Assembly (NCBI GenBank): GCA_964635055.1
Contig: CAZWMT010000013.1
Coordinates: forward strand, 1-64,000
From: JAEUJM01 sp964635055
GTDB lineage: Bacteria; Actinomycetota; Acidimicrobiia; Acidimicrobiales; DATDAH01
Length of the DNA: 64,000 nt
Direction of reading: 5' to 3'
Part shown: piece after piece, positions 17,065 through 23,791 of the stretch
Position numbering within the stretch: the stretch's first letter is position 1
Layout of the letters: the number at the start of each line of letters is the position of its first letter
Translations under genes and position numbers: made by a program
Notes under the pieces: generated by a model
Told to the model about the DNA's origin: nothing
The model's database searches: none
Seen by the model: the letters and a program-made list of their open reading frames with translations, nothing else

Positions 17065-17358
17065 TCACTCCGCGTCGCGGTCGGCACGAAGTTGGGCGAC
17101 GAGCTCGTCAGCACGCCCCGGCGGAAGGCCCTTCAACTCGGAGAGCGGTCGTCGGCCCGCCTCTTCCATGCGCTCACGTAGGAGCTCGGCTTCCTCGAAG
17201 AGCGCCACCGCCCGCCGCGATCGCAGCCGATCGGGCCGGATCACGACGGCGACGGGCCGTCCGTTCCTGGTGATCGTTATCTCGTCACCGTCCACGACCC
17301 GGTCGAGGACAGCCGGCAAGGACGCTCGGGCTTCGCTCACGCTCATCGTCAGTCCCAT
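17065..17358 (-). CDS. Phd/YefM-type antitoxin
   Basis: A 97-residue antitoxin that should neutralise the PIN toxin encoded 9 bp downstream and repress its own promoter. The N-terminus MSVSEARASLPAVLDRVVDGDEITITRNGRPVAVVI is the Phd/YefM DNA-binding and dimerisation fold; the acidic/basic C-terminal tail after residue ~65 would wrap the toxin. The ATG at 17358 is 6 nt after a TACACT hexamer, so the mRNA is probably leaderless; ATG 17346 (MSVSEAR) is a second possibility. Three regularly spaced half-sites cover the promoter (17366-17391). Pairing of Phd-type antitoxins with PIN toxins is known but less usual than with Doc or RelE toxins. Confidence 0.87.
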   Translation of the reverse strand: MGLTMSVSEARASLPAVLDRVVDGDEITITRNGRPVAVVIRPDRLRSRRAVALFEEAELLRERMEEAGRRPLSELKGLPPGRADELVAQLRADRDAE

Positions 17359-17364
17359 GACCGA

Positions 17365-17391
17365 AGTGTACGTCGATGTACTTTCATGTAC
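17365..17391. promoter_or_regulatory. Toxin-antitoxin promoter and operator: three TGTAC half-sites 10 bp apart
   Basis: On the plus strand GTGTAC (17366-17371), ATGTAC (17376-17381) and ATGTAC (17386-17391) recur at exactly 10-bp spacing, one helical turn. On the minus strand the first copy includes the -10-like TACACT (17370-17365), 6 nt before the antitoxin ATG. This is the expected arrangement for autorepression by stacked antitoxin dimers. Confidence 0.55.
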
Positions 17392-17419
17392 AGATCAATC
17401 TCGCCACGGCGCCGCTCCC

Positions 17420-17425
17420 TAGCCT
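17420..17425 (+). promoter_or_regulatory. Leaderless -10 hexamer of the ABM-family gene
   Basis: TAGCCT ends 8 nt before the ATG at 17434, with no ribosome binding site between. It decides the start against an in-frame ATG at 17386, which lies upstream of the hexamer. Confidence 0.5.
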
Positions 17426-17433
17426 CGGTACCC

Positions 17434-17724
17434 ATGATCATCGTCACCGGTAGCGTCACCGTGCGGCCTGACACCATGGACGAGGCCATCGCCATCTCGC
17501 TCGAGCACGTGCGCCGGTCCCGTGACGAGTCGGGGTGCCTGCTCCACTCGGTCCACCGTGACGTCGAAGACCCGAACCGGCTGGTCTTCCTCGAGCACTG
17601 GCAGGACCGCGACGCGCTCGACGCCCACTTCGCCGTGCCGGCGTCGGTGGACTCCGTGACGAGGATGGGCGAGCTCGCGACGGGCGCACCCGCGCTGGAC
17701 ATCTTCGAGGCCGTGCGACACTGA
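17434..17724 (+). CDS. ABM-domain monooxygenase-like protein (YgiN type)
   Basis: A 96-residue antibiotic-biosynthesis-monooxygenase fold protein, a small ferredoxin-like dimer. The sequence shows the classic pattern MIIVTGSVTVRP, then SLEHVRRSRDESGCLLHSVHRD, then RLVFLEHWQDRDALDAHF, with the final beta strand DIFEAV. Relatives include YgiN (quinol oxidation) and heme-degrading or polyketide-oxidising enzymes, but many have no proven activity. The His/Trp pair in EHWQDRDALDAHF is typical of the YgiN group. A YihY membrane protein gene begins 4 bp after its stop, so the two are probably one transcript. Confidence 0.88.
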   Translation: MIIVTGSVTVRPDTMDEAIAISLEHVRRSRDESGCLLHSVHRDVEDPNRLVFLEHWQDRDALDAHFAVPASVDSVTRMGELATGAPALDIFEAVRH

Positions 17725-17728
17725 CGGC

Positions 17729-18700
17729 GTGAGCGGCGCATCCGAGGCGACGGGGCGGATCGCGCGGCTGCGGGCCCGGGTCGAGGAGCTGCTCGAGCGC
17801 GGGGCAACGACCGCGTGGACGCCGGTGGTGATCGCCCGGGAGGTCTACGAGCGCGATCGCGACATCGGCGGGGCGGTCCTGGCCGGTGCCATCGCGTTCC
17901 GGGTGTTCGTGTGGCTCCTCGCCTTCAGCCTGCTCTCGGTCGCCGGCCTCGGGTTCATGGCGGCGGCCGGAGCCGACCCGGTGCAAGCCACCGCCGACCT
18001 CGGCGTCACCGCCTTCGCGGCCAGCTCGGTGGCCCAGGCCGCCGCCGACGTCCAGCGCAGCCGCTGGGTGCTGCTCGCGCTGGGCCTCTGGGCGCTCTAC
18101 TCGGCCAGCAAGAACGCGCTGCGGTCGATGTGGGTCACGAGCGCGCTGGTGTGGCGGGTGCCCATGACCAAGCCGCCCACCATCGCCGGCGTGCTGGGCT
18201 ACAACGCGGCCTTCTTCACGATGGTCCTCACCATCTCGCTGGCCAGCCGGCTGCGCGACCTCCTGCCGGGGCCCGGGCTGGGAGTCACCCTGGCGGTGGT
18301 CATCGTCTTCGCCCTCATCATGTGGGCGGGACTGCACCGTCTGCCCCGCCCGAAGGTCCTCCCCTTCACCGCAGTGCTGCCGGGGGCGTTGGCGCTCGGC
18401 CTGGGCGTGCAGGTGATGCACCTGATCTCGATCCTGTACCTGCCCCGCACGATCAGCCACTCGTCCGAGACGTACGGCTCGCTGGGCATCGCCGCGGCAA
18501 TGCTCCTGTGGTTGTACCTCTTCGGCCGTCTGGTCGTGTTCGCGTTCGTCCTGAACGCCACCCTCTGGGAGCGCTACAACGAGTCGGACGTGGGCGACGC
18601 TCCCGACCTGGTGGGCGGCGGCGCCGACCCGGTGCTCGCCGCCGGCCTGGCCGGGCTCCGAACCCTGCGAGAGCGGGTCAGGGACCGCCGGGCCGGCTGA
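17729..18700 (+). CDS. YihY/BrkB-family inner membrane protein
   Basis: A 323-residue polytopic membrane protein of the YihY (BrkB, formerly RNase BN) family. About six hydrophobic segments can be read, starting at GGAVLAGAIAFRVFVWLLAFSL and including the family segment YGSLGIAAAMLLWLYLFGRLVVFAFVLNA near the C-terminus, which is the best-conserved stretch. The soluble tail ends in a charged RERVRDRRAG. Members are linked to lipid transport and serum resistance but the molecular role is unresolved. It starts with GTG 4 bp after the ABM gene stop. The intergenic stretch to the convergent TetR gene (18701-18811) shows no strong hairpin. Confidence 0.88.
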   Translation: MSGASEATGRIARLRARVEELLERGATTAWTPVVIAREVYERDRDIGGAVLAGAIAFRVFVWLLAFSLLSVAGLGFMAAAGADPVQATADLGVTAFAASSVAQAAADVQRSRWVLLALGLWALYSASKNALRSMWVTSALVWRVPMTKPPTIAGVLGYNAAFFTMVLTISLASRLRDLLPGPGLGVTLAVVIVFALIMWAGLHRLPRPKVLPFTAVLPGALALGLGVQVMHLISILYLPRTISHSSETYGSLGIAAAMLLWLYLFGRLVVFAFVLNATLWERYNESDVGDAPDLVGGGADPVLAAGLAGLRTLRERVRDRRAG

Positions 18701-18811
18701 GCCCGACGAACCGCACCGTGTTGAACGAACTCGTGTTGCCCATCGAGGTCGGTGGCGGCGCCGCGACCCGGGGCCCCGCTCTGCGGCTGATCGGGCCTCG
18801 CGGGGTGCCCG

Positions 18812-19408
18812 TCAGGACTCGTGGGGCTCGATGAGGAGGCGGGCCGCCAGCTCGAGCTCGTCGCCGACCTTGCCGATCCCCGACCAGCCGTTGACCCAAC
18901 CCACCAGCGCGGCGTACCAGATCCACCCCAGCATCCGGACGATCCCCGCACGGGTCTCGCGGTCGAAGTCGTCGGAGAAGGCCTGGTCCTGGATCCGCGC
19001 CATGGTGGTACCCACCTGGTGCTGGCACTCGATCACCTTCGGGTCCGAGGCCGACAGTGCCGTGATCACCGCCTCACTGAGCTGGGGCTGGCGCTCCATG
19101 GTGCGGGTGGCCCGGCGCAGGATGTCCACCATGCGGTCGGCGGTGGTCGAGCCCGTGGGCGGACGGCGCGCGATCTGGCCCTCGAGGTCGGCGACCCACT
19201 CGACCAGTGCCTCGGCGAGCACGTGATCCTTGGACGAGTAGTAGCGGTAGATCGTGCCCAGGGCCACGTCGCTGCGAGCGGACATGTCTCGCATCTGCAC
19301 CGCGTCGTACCCACCGGACGCGCCCAGGTCGATGGCCGCGGCGATCACCCGCCGGCGTCGCTCGGCCTGGCTCCTGCTCAGCGCCGTGGCGGGTTGGACC
19401 GAGGTCAC
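18812..19408 (-). CDS. TetR-family regulator resembling KstR
   Basis: A 198-residue TetR-type repressor. Its helix-turn-helix region (GGYDAVQMRDMSARSDV then ALGTIYRYYSSKDHVLAEAL) is very close to that of mycobacterial KstR, the repressor of cholesterol catabolism (GGYEAVQMRAVADRADV as I recall it), and the C-terminal LELAARLLIEPHES resembles KstR's LDLAVRLLIG end. The ligand domain is more divergent, so the inducer could be another CoA thioester. Start is GTG 19408, 7 nt after TAGCCT, indicating a leaderless mRNA. A matching operator lies 3.8 kb away at 15008-15021; there is no copy of that site before its own start, so autoregulation is not supported. Assignment as KstR orthologue is inference. 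Confidence 0.85.
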   Translation of the reverse strand: MTSVQPATALSRSQAERRRRVIAAAIDLGASGGYDAVQMRDMSARSDVALGTIYRYYSSKDHVLAEALVEWVADLEGQIARRPPTGSTTADRMVDILRRATRTMERQPQLSEAVITALSASDPKVIECQHQVGTTMARIQDQAFSDDFDRETRAGIVRMLGWIWYAALVGWVNGWSGIGKVGDELELAARLLIEPHES

Positions 19409-19415
19409 CCCGCCG

Positions 19416-19421
19416 AGGCTA
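19416..19421 (-). promoter_or_regulatory. Leaderless -10 hexamer of the KstR-like gene
   Basis: On the minus strand TAGCCT ends 7 nt before the GTG at 19408. The same hexamer and spacing precede pepN. Confidence 0.5.
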
Positions 19422-19425
19422 CGTG

Positions 19426-19707
19426 TCAGGCAGGCTGCCAGCGCGAAGGGTGACGGGCGACGCCGGCACCGGCGTCGATCGCCCGCTGCCGGCGTCGAGC
19501 GGTGAGGTCGACCACGTTCGCGATCAGCGGCTCGTCACTCACGATCACCACACCTCGCGACGACCGGAATTCGACCGGCTCGCTCCGGGTGACCCGCCGC
19601 AGCGCGGCACGGCGCACCTCGTAGGGGCTGACCCAGTCGGGCCCGTGCAGCAGGCGATGACGCTGGGGCTTCGGCGCCCGTGGACCCTCCGAACCGACTG
19701 CCTGCAT
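19426..19707 (-). CDS. Hypothetical small protein
   Basis: A 93-residue basic protein that I do not recognise. It has an Arg-rich N-terminal third (APKPQRHRLLHGPDWVSPYEVRRAALRR), a short strand-like middle (PVEFRSSRGVVIVSDEPLIANVVDL) and an Arg-rich end. There is no signal peptide, membrane segment or cysteine. The start at 19707 is well supported by GGGGGAGGAGG about 9 nt upstream, better than the in-frame ATG at 19743. It lies between the esterase gene and the KstR-like gene on the same strand but is separated from both by about 95 bp and 17 bp. A DNA- or RNA-binding role is possible from charge alone. Confidence 0.6.
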   Translation of the reverse strand: MQAVGSEGPRAPKPQRHRLLHGPDWVSPYEVRRAALRRVTRSEPVEFRSSRGVVIVSDEPLIANVVDLTARRRQRAIDAGAGVARHPSRWQPA

Positions 19708-19802
19708 GCCGCGACCTCCTCCCCCGTGCCAATGCCCTTCCATCGGTGCGGTGAGAACGATCCTGAGCGATCTTCACGCGCCTGCAACACCTGCTCGAGA
19801 CC

Positions 19803-21116
19803 TCAGGCGCTGGCGGCTTCGGGGGTGGTCTGCTCCACCGCTTCGGCCGTGTCTTCCGCATCGGCGCCGGCCACCAGCGTGTCGTCGGTGATCGCCCCTT
19901 CGTGGTCGCCTTCGAGCCCCCGCACCCAGTCGGTGTGGACGCCGTCGAGGAACCGCTCGACCCCCTCGATCACCGGTGCGGTGCGGGGCGAGACGAAGAT
20001 GTCGAAGGCGTGTTGGGCGCCGCGCAACTCGGCGTACACCACGGGCTGGGTGGACACCGCACGCAGCCGCTCCACGAACAGGCGGGCATCGGCGAGTGGA
20101 GCGAGCGTGTCGCGATCGCCGTGGAGCACGAAGAACGGTGGGGCGTCGGCCCGCACTCGGTCGATCGGTGAGGCCTTGGCGAACTTCTCCGGCTCGTCGG
20201 CCAGGTAGGCCTTCATCACGTAGGGCTCGATGAAGAGGTTGAGGAACCCCTTGGTCTGGGACTTCAGCCGATCGGTGAAGTCGTACACGCCGTAGAAGGG
20301 CACCGCCGCCTGCACGGTGGTGTCACGATCCTCGAACCCAGGCTGGTACTCGGGGTCGTTGGCCGTGAGACCCATCAACGCGGTGAGGTGCCCGCCCGCC
20401 GACCCGCCGGTGACCGCGACGAAGTCGGGGTCGATGCCGTACTCCTCGGCGTGGTCCTTGATCCACACGAGCGCCCGCTTGAGGTCGATGAGGTGCTCGG
20501 GGAACGTGGCCGACGGGCTCAGCCGGTAGTTCACGTTGAAGCCCACCCACCCGTTGGCGGCCAGGTGACCCAGCAAGGGGATGCCCTGCTCGCGCTTGTC
20601 GCCGATCACCCACGCACCGCCGTGGATCTGCATGATCGCGGGACGCATCCTGCCCTCGGTGCGGGGGAGGTAGACGTCGAGCTTCAAGGTGCGCCCGCCC
20701 ACCCGCTCGTACGGGACGTTCTTCACCACCCGGGCCTCGGGGCGCCGGAACAGGAACGGCACGAGCACGTGTCGCTTGGGTACCCGGGGGGTGTCCTCGT
20801 CGTCGATGAGGTCCTCCATGGCCTCGCGCAGCGTGACCGCGGCCTTGCGACCGCGGCCGACCAGCACCCACAGGCCCACCCACGACGCGAGGGTGAGGCC
20901 GAGGGCCACCCACCCGGGCCACGAGTCGAGCGCGCCCTCGTAGATGAAGAACACCGAGGCCACGAATTGCCACACGAGGTGGTGGCCCGCCAGCTCGATG
21001 GTGAGCCACGAGGCGAAGAAGCTCGGCACCAGCAGGACGCGGTTGCTGGTCGGGAGGAACGCGTTGAGGGTGAACAGGAACCCGATCACGCTCACGAAGA
21101 GAAAGAGCCATGACAC
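19803..21116 (-). CDS. Membrane-anchored alpha/beta hydrolase (HSL/BD-FAE-like esterase)
   Basis: A 437-residue protein with an N-terminal membrane region of about three segments (SWLFLFVSVIGFLFTLNAFL, LTIELAGHHLVWQFVASVFFIY, GWVALGLTLASWVGLWVLVG) followed by a cytoplasmic or external alpha/beta hydrolase domain. The oxyanion HGGAW, nucleophile elbow VTGGSAGGHL, acid in HGDRDTLAPL and catalytic His in AQHAFD are all present. A 45-residue acidic tail follows. Length and order resemble actinobacterial lipid esterases of the hormone-sensitive lipase group. The GTG 21116 start is only 17 bp from the divergent WS/DGAT start, so the two genes probably share regulation and a triacylglycerol or wax ester theme. 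Confidence 0.87.
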   Translation of the reverse strand: MSWLFLFVSVIGFLFTLNAFLPTSNRVLLVPSFFASWLTIELAGHHLVWQFVASVFFIYEGALDSWPGWVALGLTLASWVGLWVLVGRGRKAAVTLREAMEDLIDDEDTPRVPKRHVLVPFLFRRPEARVVKNVPYERVGGRTLKLDVYLPRTEGRMRPAIMQIHGGAWVIGDKREQGIPLLGHLAANGWVGFNVNYRLSPSATFPEHLIDLKRALVWIKDHAEEYGIDPDFVAVTGGSAGGHLTALMGLTANDPEYQPGFEDRDTTVQAAVPFYGVYDFTDRLKSQTKGFLNLFIEPYVMKAYLADEPEKFAKASPIDRVRADAPPFFVLHGDRDTLAPLADARLFVERLRAVSTQPVVYAELRGAQHAFDIFVSPRTAPVIEGVERFLDGVHTDWVRGLEGDHEGAITDDTLVAGADAEDTAEAVEQTTPEAASA

Positions 21117-21121
21117 GGCTC

Positions 21122-21127
21122 TAGTGT
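21122..21127 (+). promoter_or_regulatory. Leaderless -10 hexamer of the WS/DGAT gene
   Basis: TAGTGT ends 6 nt before the GTG at 21134. Its complement overlaps CACACT on the minus strand, which ends 6 nt before the divergent esterase GTG (21116), so the two promoters overlap almost completely. Confidence 0.5.
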
Positions 21128-21133
21128 GCCAGG

Positions 21134-22534
21134 GTGCAACGACTGTCCGGCCTCGACGCCACCTTCCTGTACCTCGAAACGCCGACCCTGCACATGCATG
21201 TGGCCATGACGGCGGTGTTCGACCCATCCACCATGCCCGGTGGCTACTCCTTCGAGCGGGTGAAGGAGTCGATCGGCAACCGGGTCCACCTCATCCCACC
21301 GTTCCACCAACGGCTGGTCGAGGTGCCGTTCCGCCTGAACCACCCGCTGTGGGTGAAGGACCCGGAGTTCGACCTCGACTACCACGTGCGGCGGATCGGG
21401 GCACCGGCGCCGGGCGGCCCCGTCGAGCTGGGCCGGGTGGCCGGACAGATCGCCAGCACCCCGCTCGACCGGTCACGGCCACTGTGGGAGGCGTGGGTGA
21501 TCGAGGGACTGGCCGACGGCAACGTCGCCCTGGTGGCCAAGGTGCACCACTGCGGCGTGGACGGCAGTGCCGGCGCCGAGTTCATGGTGCACCTGTTCGA
21601 CCTCGAACCGACCGCGCCCAGCCCGGCGCCCGCACCCATCGAGACCGAGCAGGTGCCGTCCGACGGCGAGCTGATGTACCACGCCGCCGCGTCGCGCATG
21701 CGCCAGCGGCTGAACATCGTGCCCCTGGTGGGCAAGACCATCTCGTCGGCCGCGTCGCTCATCGCGTCGCGCAGCAGCACCGACCGCCCGTCGGGGGCGA
21801 TGCCGCTCACGGCGCCGGCGACGCCGTTCAACGGCTCCATCTCCGCGGCGCGCAACGTGGCGTTCAGCCGGGTGGCCCTGGGTGACATCAAGGCCATCAA
21901 GAACGCGGCCGACGCCACCGTCAACGACGTGGTGCTGGCCATCTGCTCGGGGGCCCTGCGTCGCTACCTCACGGGCATCGACGCCCTGCCGGAGAGCCCG
22001 CTGCTGGCGGTGTGCCCCGTCGCGGTCGGCGCCGGCGACACGAGCGGGGGCCCCAGCGCCAACTCGGTGTCGGCCATGTTCACCGCGCTGGCCACCGACA
22101 TCGCCGACCCGGCGCTGCGGCTCGCCGTCATCTCCGAGAACACCCGCGGCGCCAAGGAGGACCACAACGCGCTCGGCGCCGACATGTTGCAGGGTTGGAC
22201 CGAGTTCGCCGCCCCGAACACCTTCGCCCTCGCCGCCCGCCTCTACTCCTCGATGAACCTGGCCGACCGTCACCGGCCGATCCACAACCTGGTGATCTCG
22301 AACGTGCCCGGGCCACCGTTCCCGCTCTACTTCGCCGGCGCCGAGCTGCAGGCGGCCTACCCGATGGGCCCCGTGATGGAGGGCGCCGGGCTGAACATCA
22401 CGGTGATGAGCTACCGCGACTCCGTCGACTTCGGCTTCATGGTGTGCGACGACCTGCTGCCCGACGTGTGGGACCTCGCCGACTCGGTCCAGCCGGCGTT
22501 CCGCGAGCTCCACGACGCCACCGTCGGCCGGTAG
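21134..22534 (+). CDS. Wax ester synthase/diacylglycerol O-acyltransferase (WS/DGAT)
   Basis: A 466-residue bifunctional acyltransferase that esterifies diacylglycerol or fatty alcohol with acyl-CoA, making storage lipid. The catalytic HHxxxDG motif is VHHCGVDGSAG with His138, His139 and Asp143. The N-terminus MQRLSGLDATFLYLE and the late NLVISNVPGPPFPLYFAGA block are family hallmarks, and the length is typical (about 450-480). The start GTG 21134 is 6 nt after a TAGTGT hexamer. It is divergent from a membrane esterase, giving a plausible synthesis/breakdown pair for neutral lipid. A 7-bp hairpin (22546-22565) follows the stop. Confidence 0.95.
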   Translation: MQRLSGLDATFLYLETPTLHMHVAMTAVFDPSTMPGGYSFERVKESIGNRVHLIPPFHQRLVEVPFRLNHPLWVKDPEFDLDYHVRRIGAPAPGGPVELGRVAGQIASTPLDRSRPLWEAWVIEGLADGNVALVAKVHHCGVDGSAGAEFMVHLFDLEPTAPSPAPAPIETEQVPSDGELMYHAAASRMRQRLNIVPLVGKTISSAASLIASRSSTDRPSGAMPLTAPATPFNGSISAARNVAFSRVALGDIKAIKNAADATVNDVVLAICSGALRRYLTGIDALPESPLLAVCPVAVGAGDTSGGPSANSVSAMFTALATDIADPALRLAVISENTRGAKEDHNALGADMLQGWTEFAAPNTFALAARLYSSMNLADRHRPIHNLVISNVPGPPFPLYFAGAELQAAYPMGPVMEGAGLNITVMSYRDSVDFGFMVCDDLLPDVWDLADSVQPAFRELHDATVGR

Positions 22535-22545
22535 TGCCGAGCCAC

Positions 22546-22565
22546 CACCACCGCTGAAGGTGGTG
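22546..22565 (+). terminator. Short hairpin after the WS/DGAT gene
   Basis: Arms CACCACC (22546-22552) and GGTGGTG (22559-22565) around loop GCTGAA, 12 bp after the stop. There is no T-tract, so termination is only a suggestion. Confidence 0.3.
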
Positions 22566-22634
22566 CCACCACGAGTGCGCCGGCGCCCGCGATCGCCGAT
22601 GATCCAAGGCACGCAGCCAGACGAAGGGGTGGAC

Positions 22635-23540
22635 ATGACCGACACATCGAGACACGGGCACCGACTCCTCGCGCTGGCGATGGCGAGCGCGATCCTGCTG
22701 CTCACCGCGTCCGCATGCTCGAGCGACGACGACCCGGGCTCGGCGTCGTCGAGCGAGACGACCGCGGCGCAGGAGACAACCACGACCGCCGCGGCGCAGC
22801 CGACGGCGCTCGACGTCACCAGCACCGACTACGCCTACTCGCTGGCCACGGACACCGTCCCAGCGGGGCTGGTCTCGGTGACCCAGCACAACGACGGCGA
22901 GGAGTCCCACCAGGTGACCCTCGTCAAGCTGGACGACGGCCAGACCGCGGACGAGCTCGCCACCGCGTTGGCGGAACAGGGAGACGGCGCCGCCGCCCCC
23001 GAGGCCTACGCGGGCGGCCCCAACTCGACCGCCCCCGGCGACGACGACACGGTCACCGTCGACCTCGCGGAGGGCGACTACGCGCTGATCTGCTTCATCC
23101 CGTCGAGCGACGGGGAGTCGCACTTCCAGAAGGGCATGGTCGGCGAGCTGACCGTCGGCCCCGCCGACGGCCCGGCCGCCGAGCCGCCCGAGACCGACGG
23201 CACGATCCACATGGCCGACTTCACCTACACCGTGCCAGACGACTTCACCGGCCAGGGCACCTACGAGGTGGTCAACGACGGGCCCCAGGTGCACGAGCTG
23301 ACCATCTCGACCGCCACCGACGACGGTGACGGCGGCCTGACTGCCATCGCCCCGGGCGCGAGGGCCTACGTCGACCTCGACCTCGACCCCGCCGTCTACA
23401 CGCTGTCCTGCTTCGTCAGCGACGTCGACACGGGCCAGCCCCACTTCCTGCTCGGCATGAGCCAGAACGTCACGTTGCCGCCCGGCGGGTCAGGCGGCGG
23501 CGGGGGCGGCTCCGGCGGCGCCACCACGACCACGGGCTGA
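22635..23540 (+). CDS. Lipoprotein with two cupredoxin-like domains
   Basis: A 301-residue exported lipoprotein. Residues ~1-28 form a lipoprotein signal (hydrophobic ALAMASAILLLT then ASAC with the acylated Cys), followed by a Ser/Thr/Ala linker. Two homologous beta domains follow (about 55-165 and 170-285). Each has an early His (EESHQVTLVKL and GPQVHELTIST) and a late Cys...His...Met set (YALICFIPSSDGESHFQKGM and YTLSCFVSDVDTGQPHFLLGM), the order of type 1 copper ligands, though the Cys-His gap (9-10) is longer than in plastocyanin. The Gly-rich tail ends in TTTTG. The ATG has GGGG upstream. Copper binding is inference; an RND exporter gene follows. Confidence 0.8.
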   Translation: MTDTSRHGHRLLALAMASAILLLTASACSSDDDPGSASSSETTAAQETTTTAAAQPTALDVTSTDYAYSLATDTVPAGLVSVTQHNDGEESHQVTLVKLDDGQTADELATALAEQGDGAAAPEAYAGGPNSTAPGDDDTVTVDLAEGDYALICFIPSSDGESHFQKGMVGELTVGPADGPAAEPPETDGTIHMADFTYTVPDDFTGQGTYEVVNDGPQVHELTISTATDDGDGGLTAIAPGARAYVDLDLDPAVYTLSCFVSDVDTGQPHFLLGMSQNVTLPPGGSGGGGGGSGGATTTTG

Positions 23541-23550
23541 CCGCCGACGG

Positions 23551-23718
23551 ATGCGAGGAAGATGCGAGGAAGGGAACCACCAGACGAACGCACGCAACGC
23601 CTCACTACTGGCCCTCCTCGGCGCGGTCCTGCTGATCGCCGCGGGGTGCGCCGGCAACGACTCCCCCGGTGACGACGCGGGGGGCGACACGTCGGTGCTG
23701 CGCAGGGACCCCGTGTGA
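23551..23718 (+). pseudogene. Very short lipoprotein or lipoprotein remnant (55 codons)
   Basis: An open frame from ATG 23551 to TGA 23716 encodes a clean lipoprotein signal (SLLALLGAVLLIAAGCAG) but only about 23 residues after the lipobox Cys (acidic NDSPGDDAGGD then SVLRRDPV). A GAGGAAGGG ribosome site stands just before the codons ACG AAC GCA, where ATG AAC GCA would make an ideal start, so the natural start may have been lost by a T-to-C change. Either this is a genuine tiny lipoprotein read from 23551 or the stub of a decayed gene. A 10-bp direct repeat (GATGCGAGGA twice, 23550-23570) lies at its 5' end. Confidence 0.4.
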
Positions 23719-23791
23719 ACGAACGGTGAACGACGCCGGGCGCGCTCCACTACTGTCCCCTCCGCAACGGGGACGAGCGAGAGGCGTGGCG

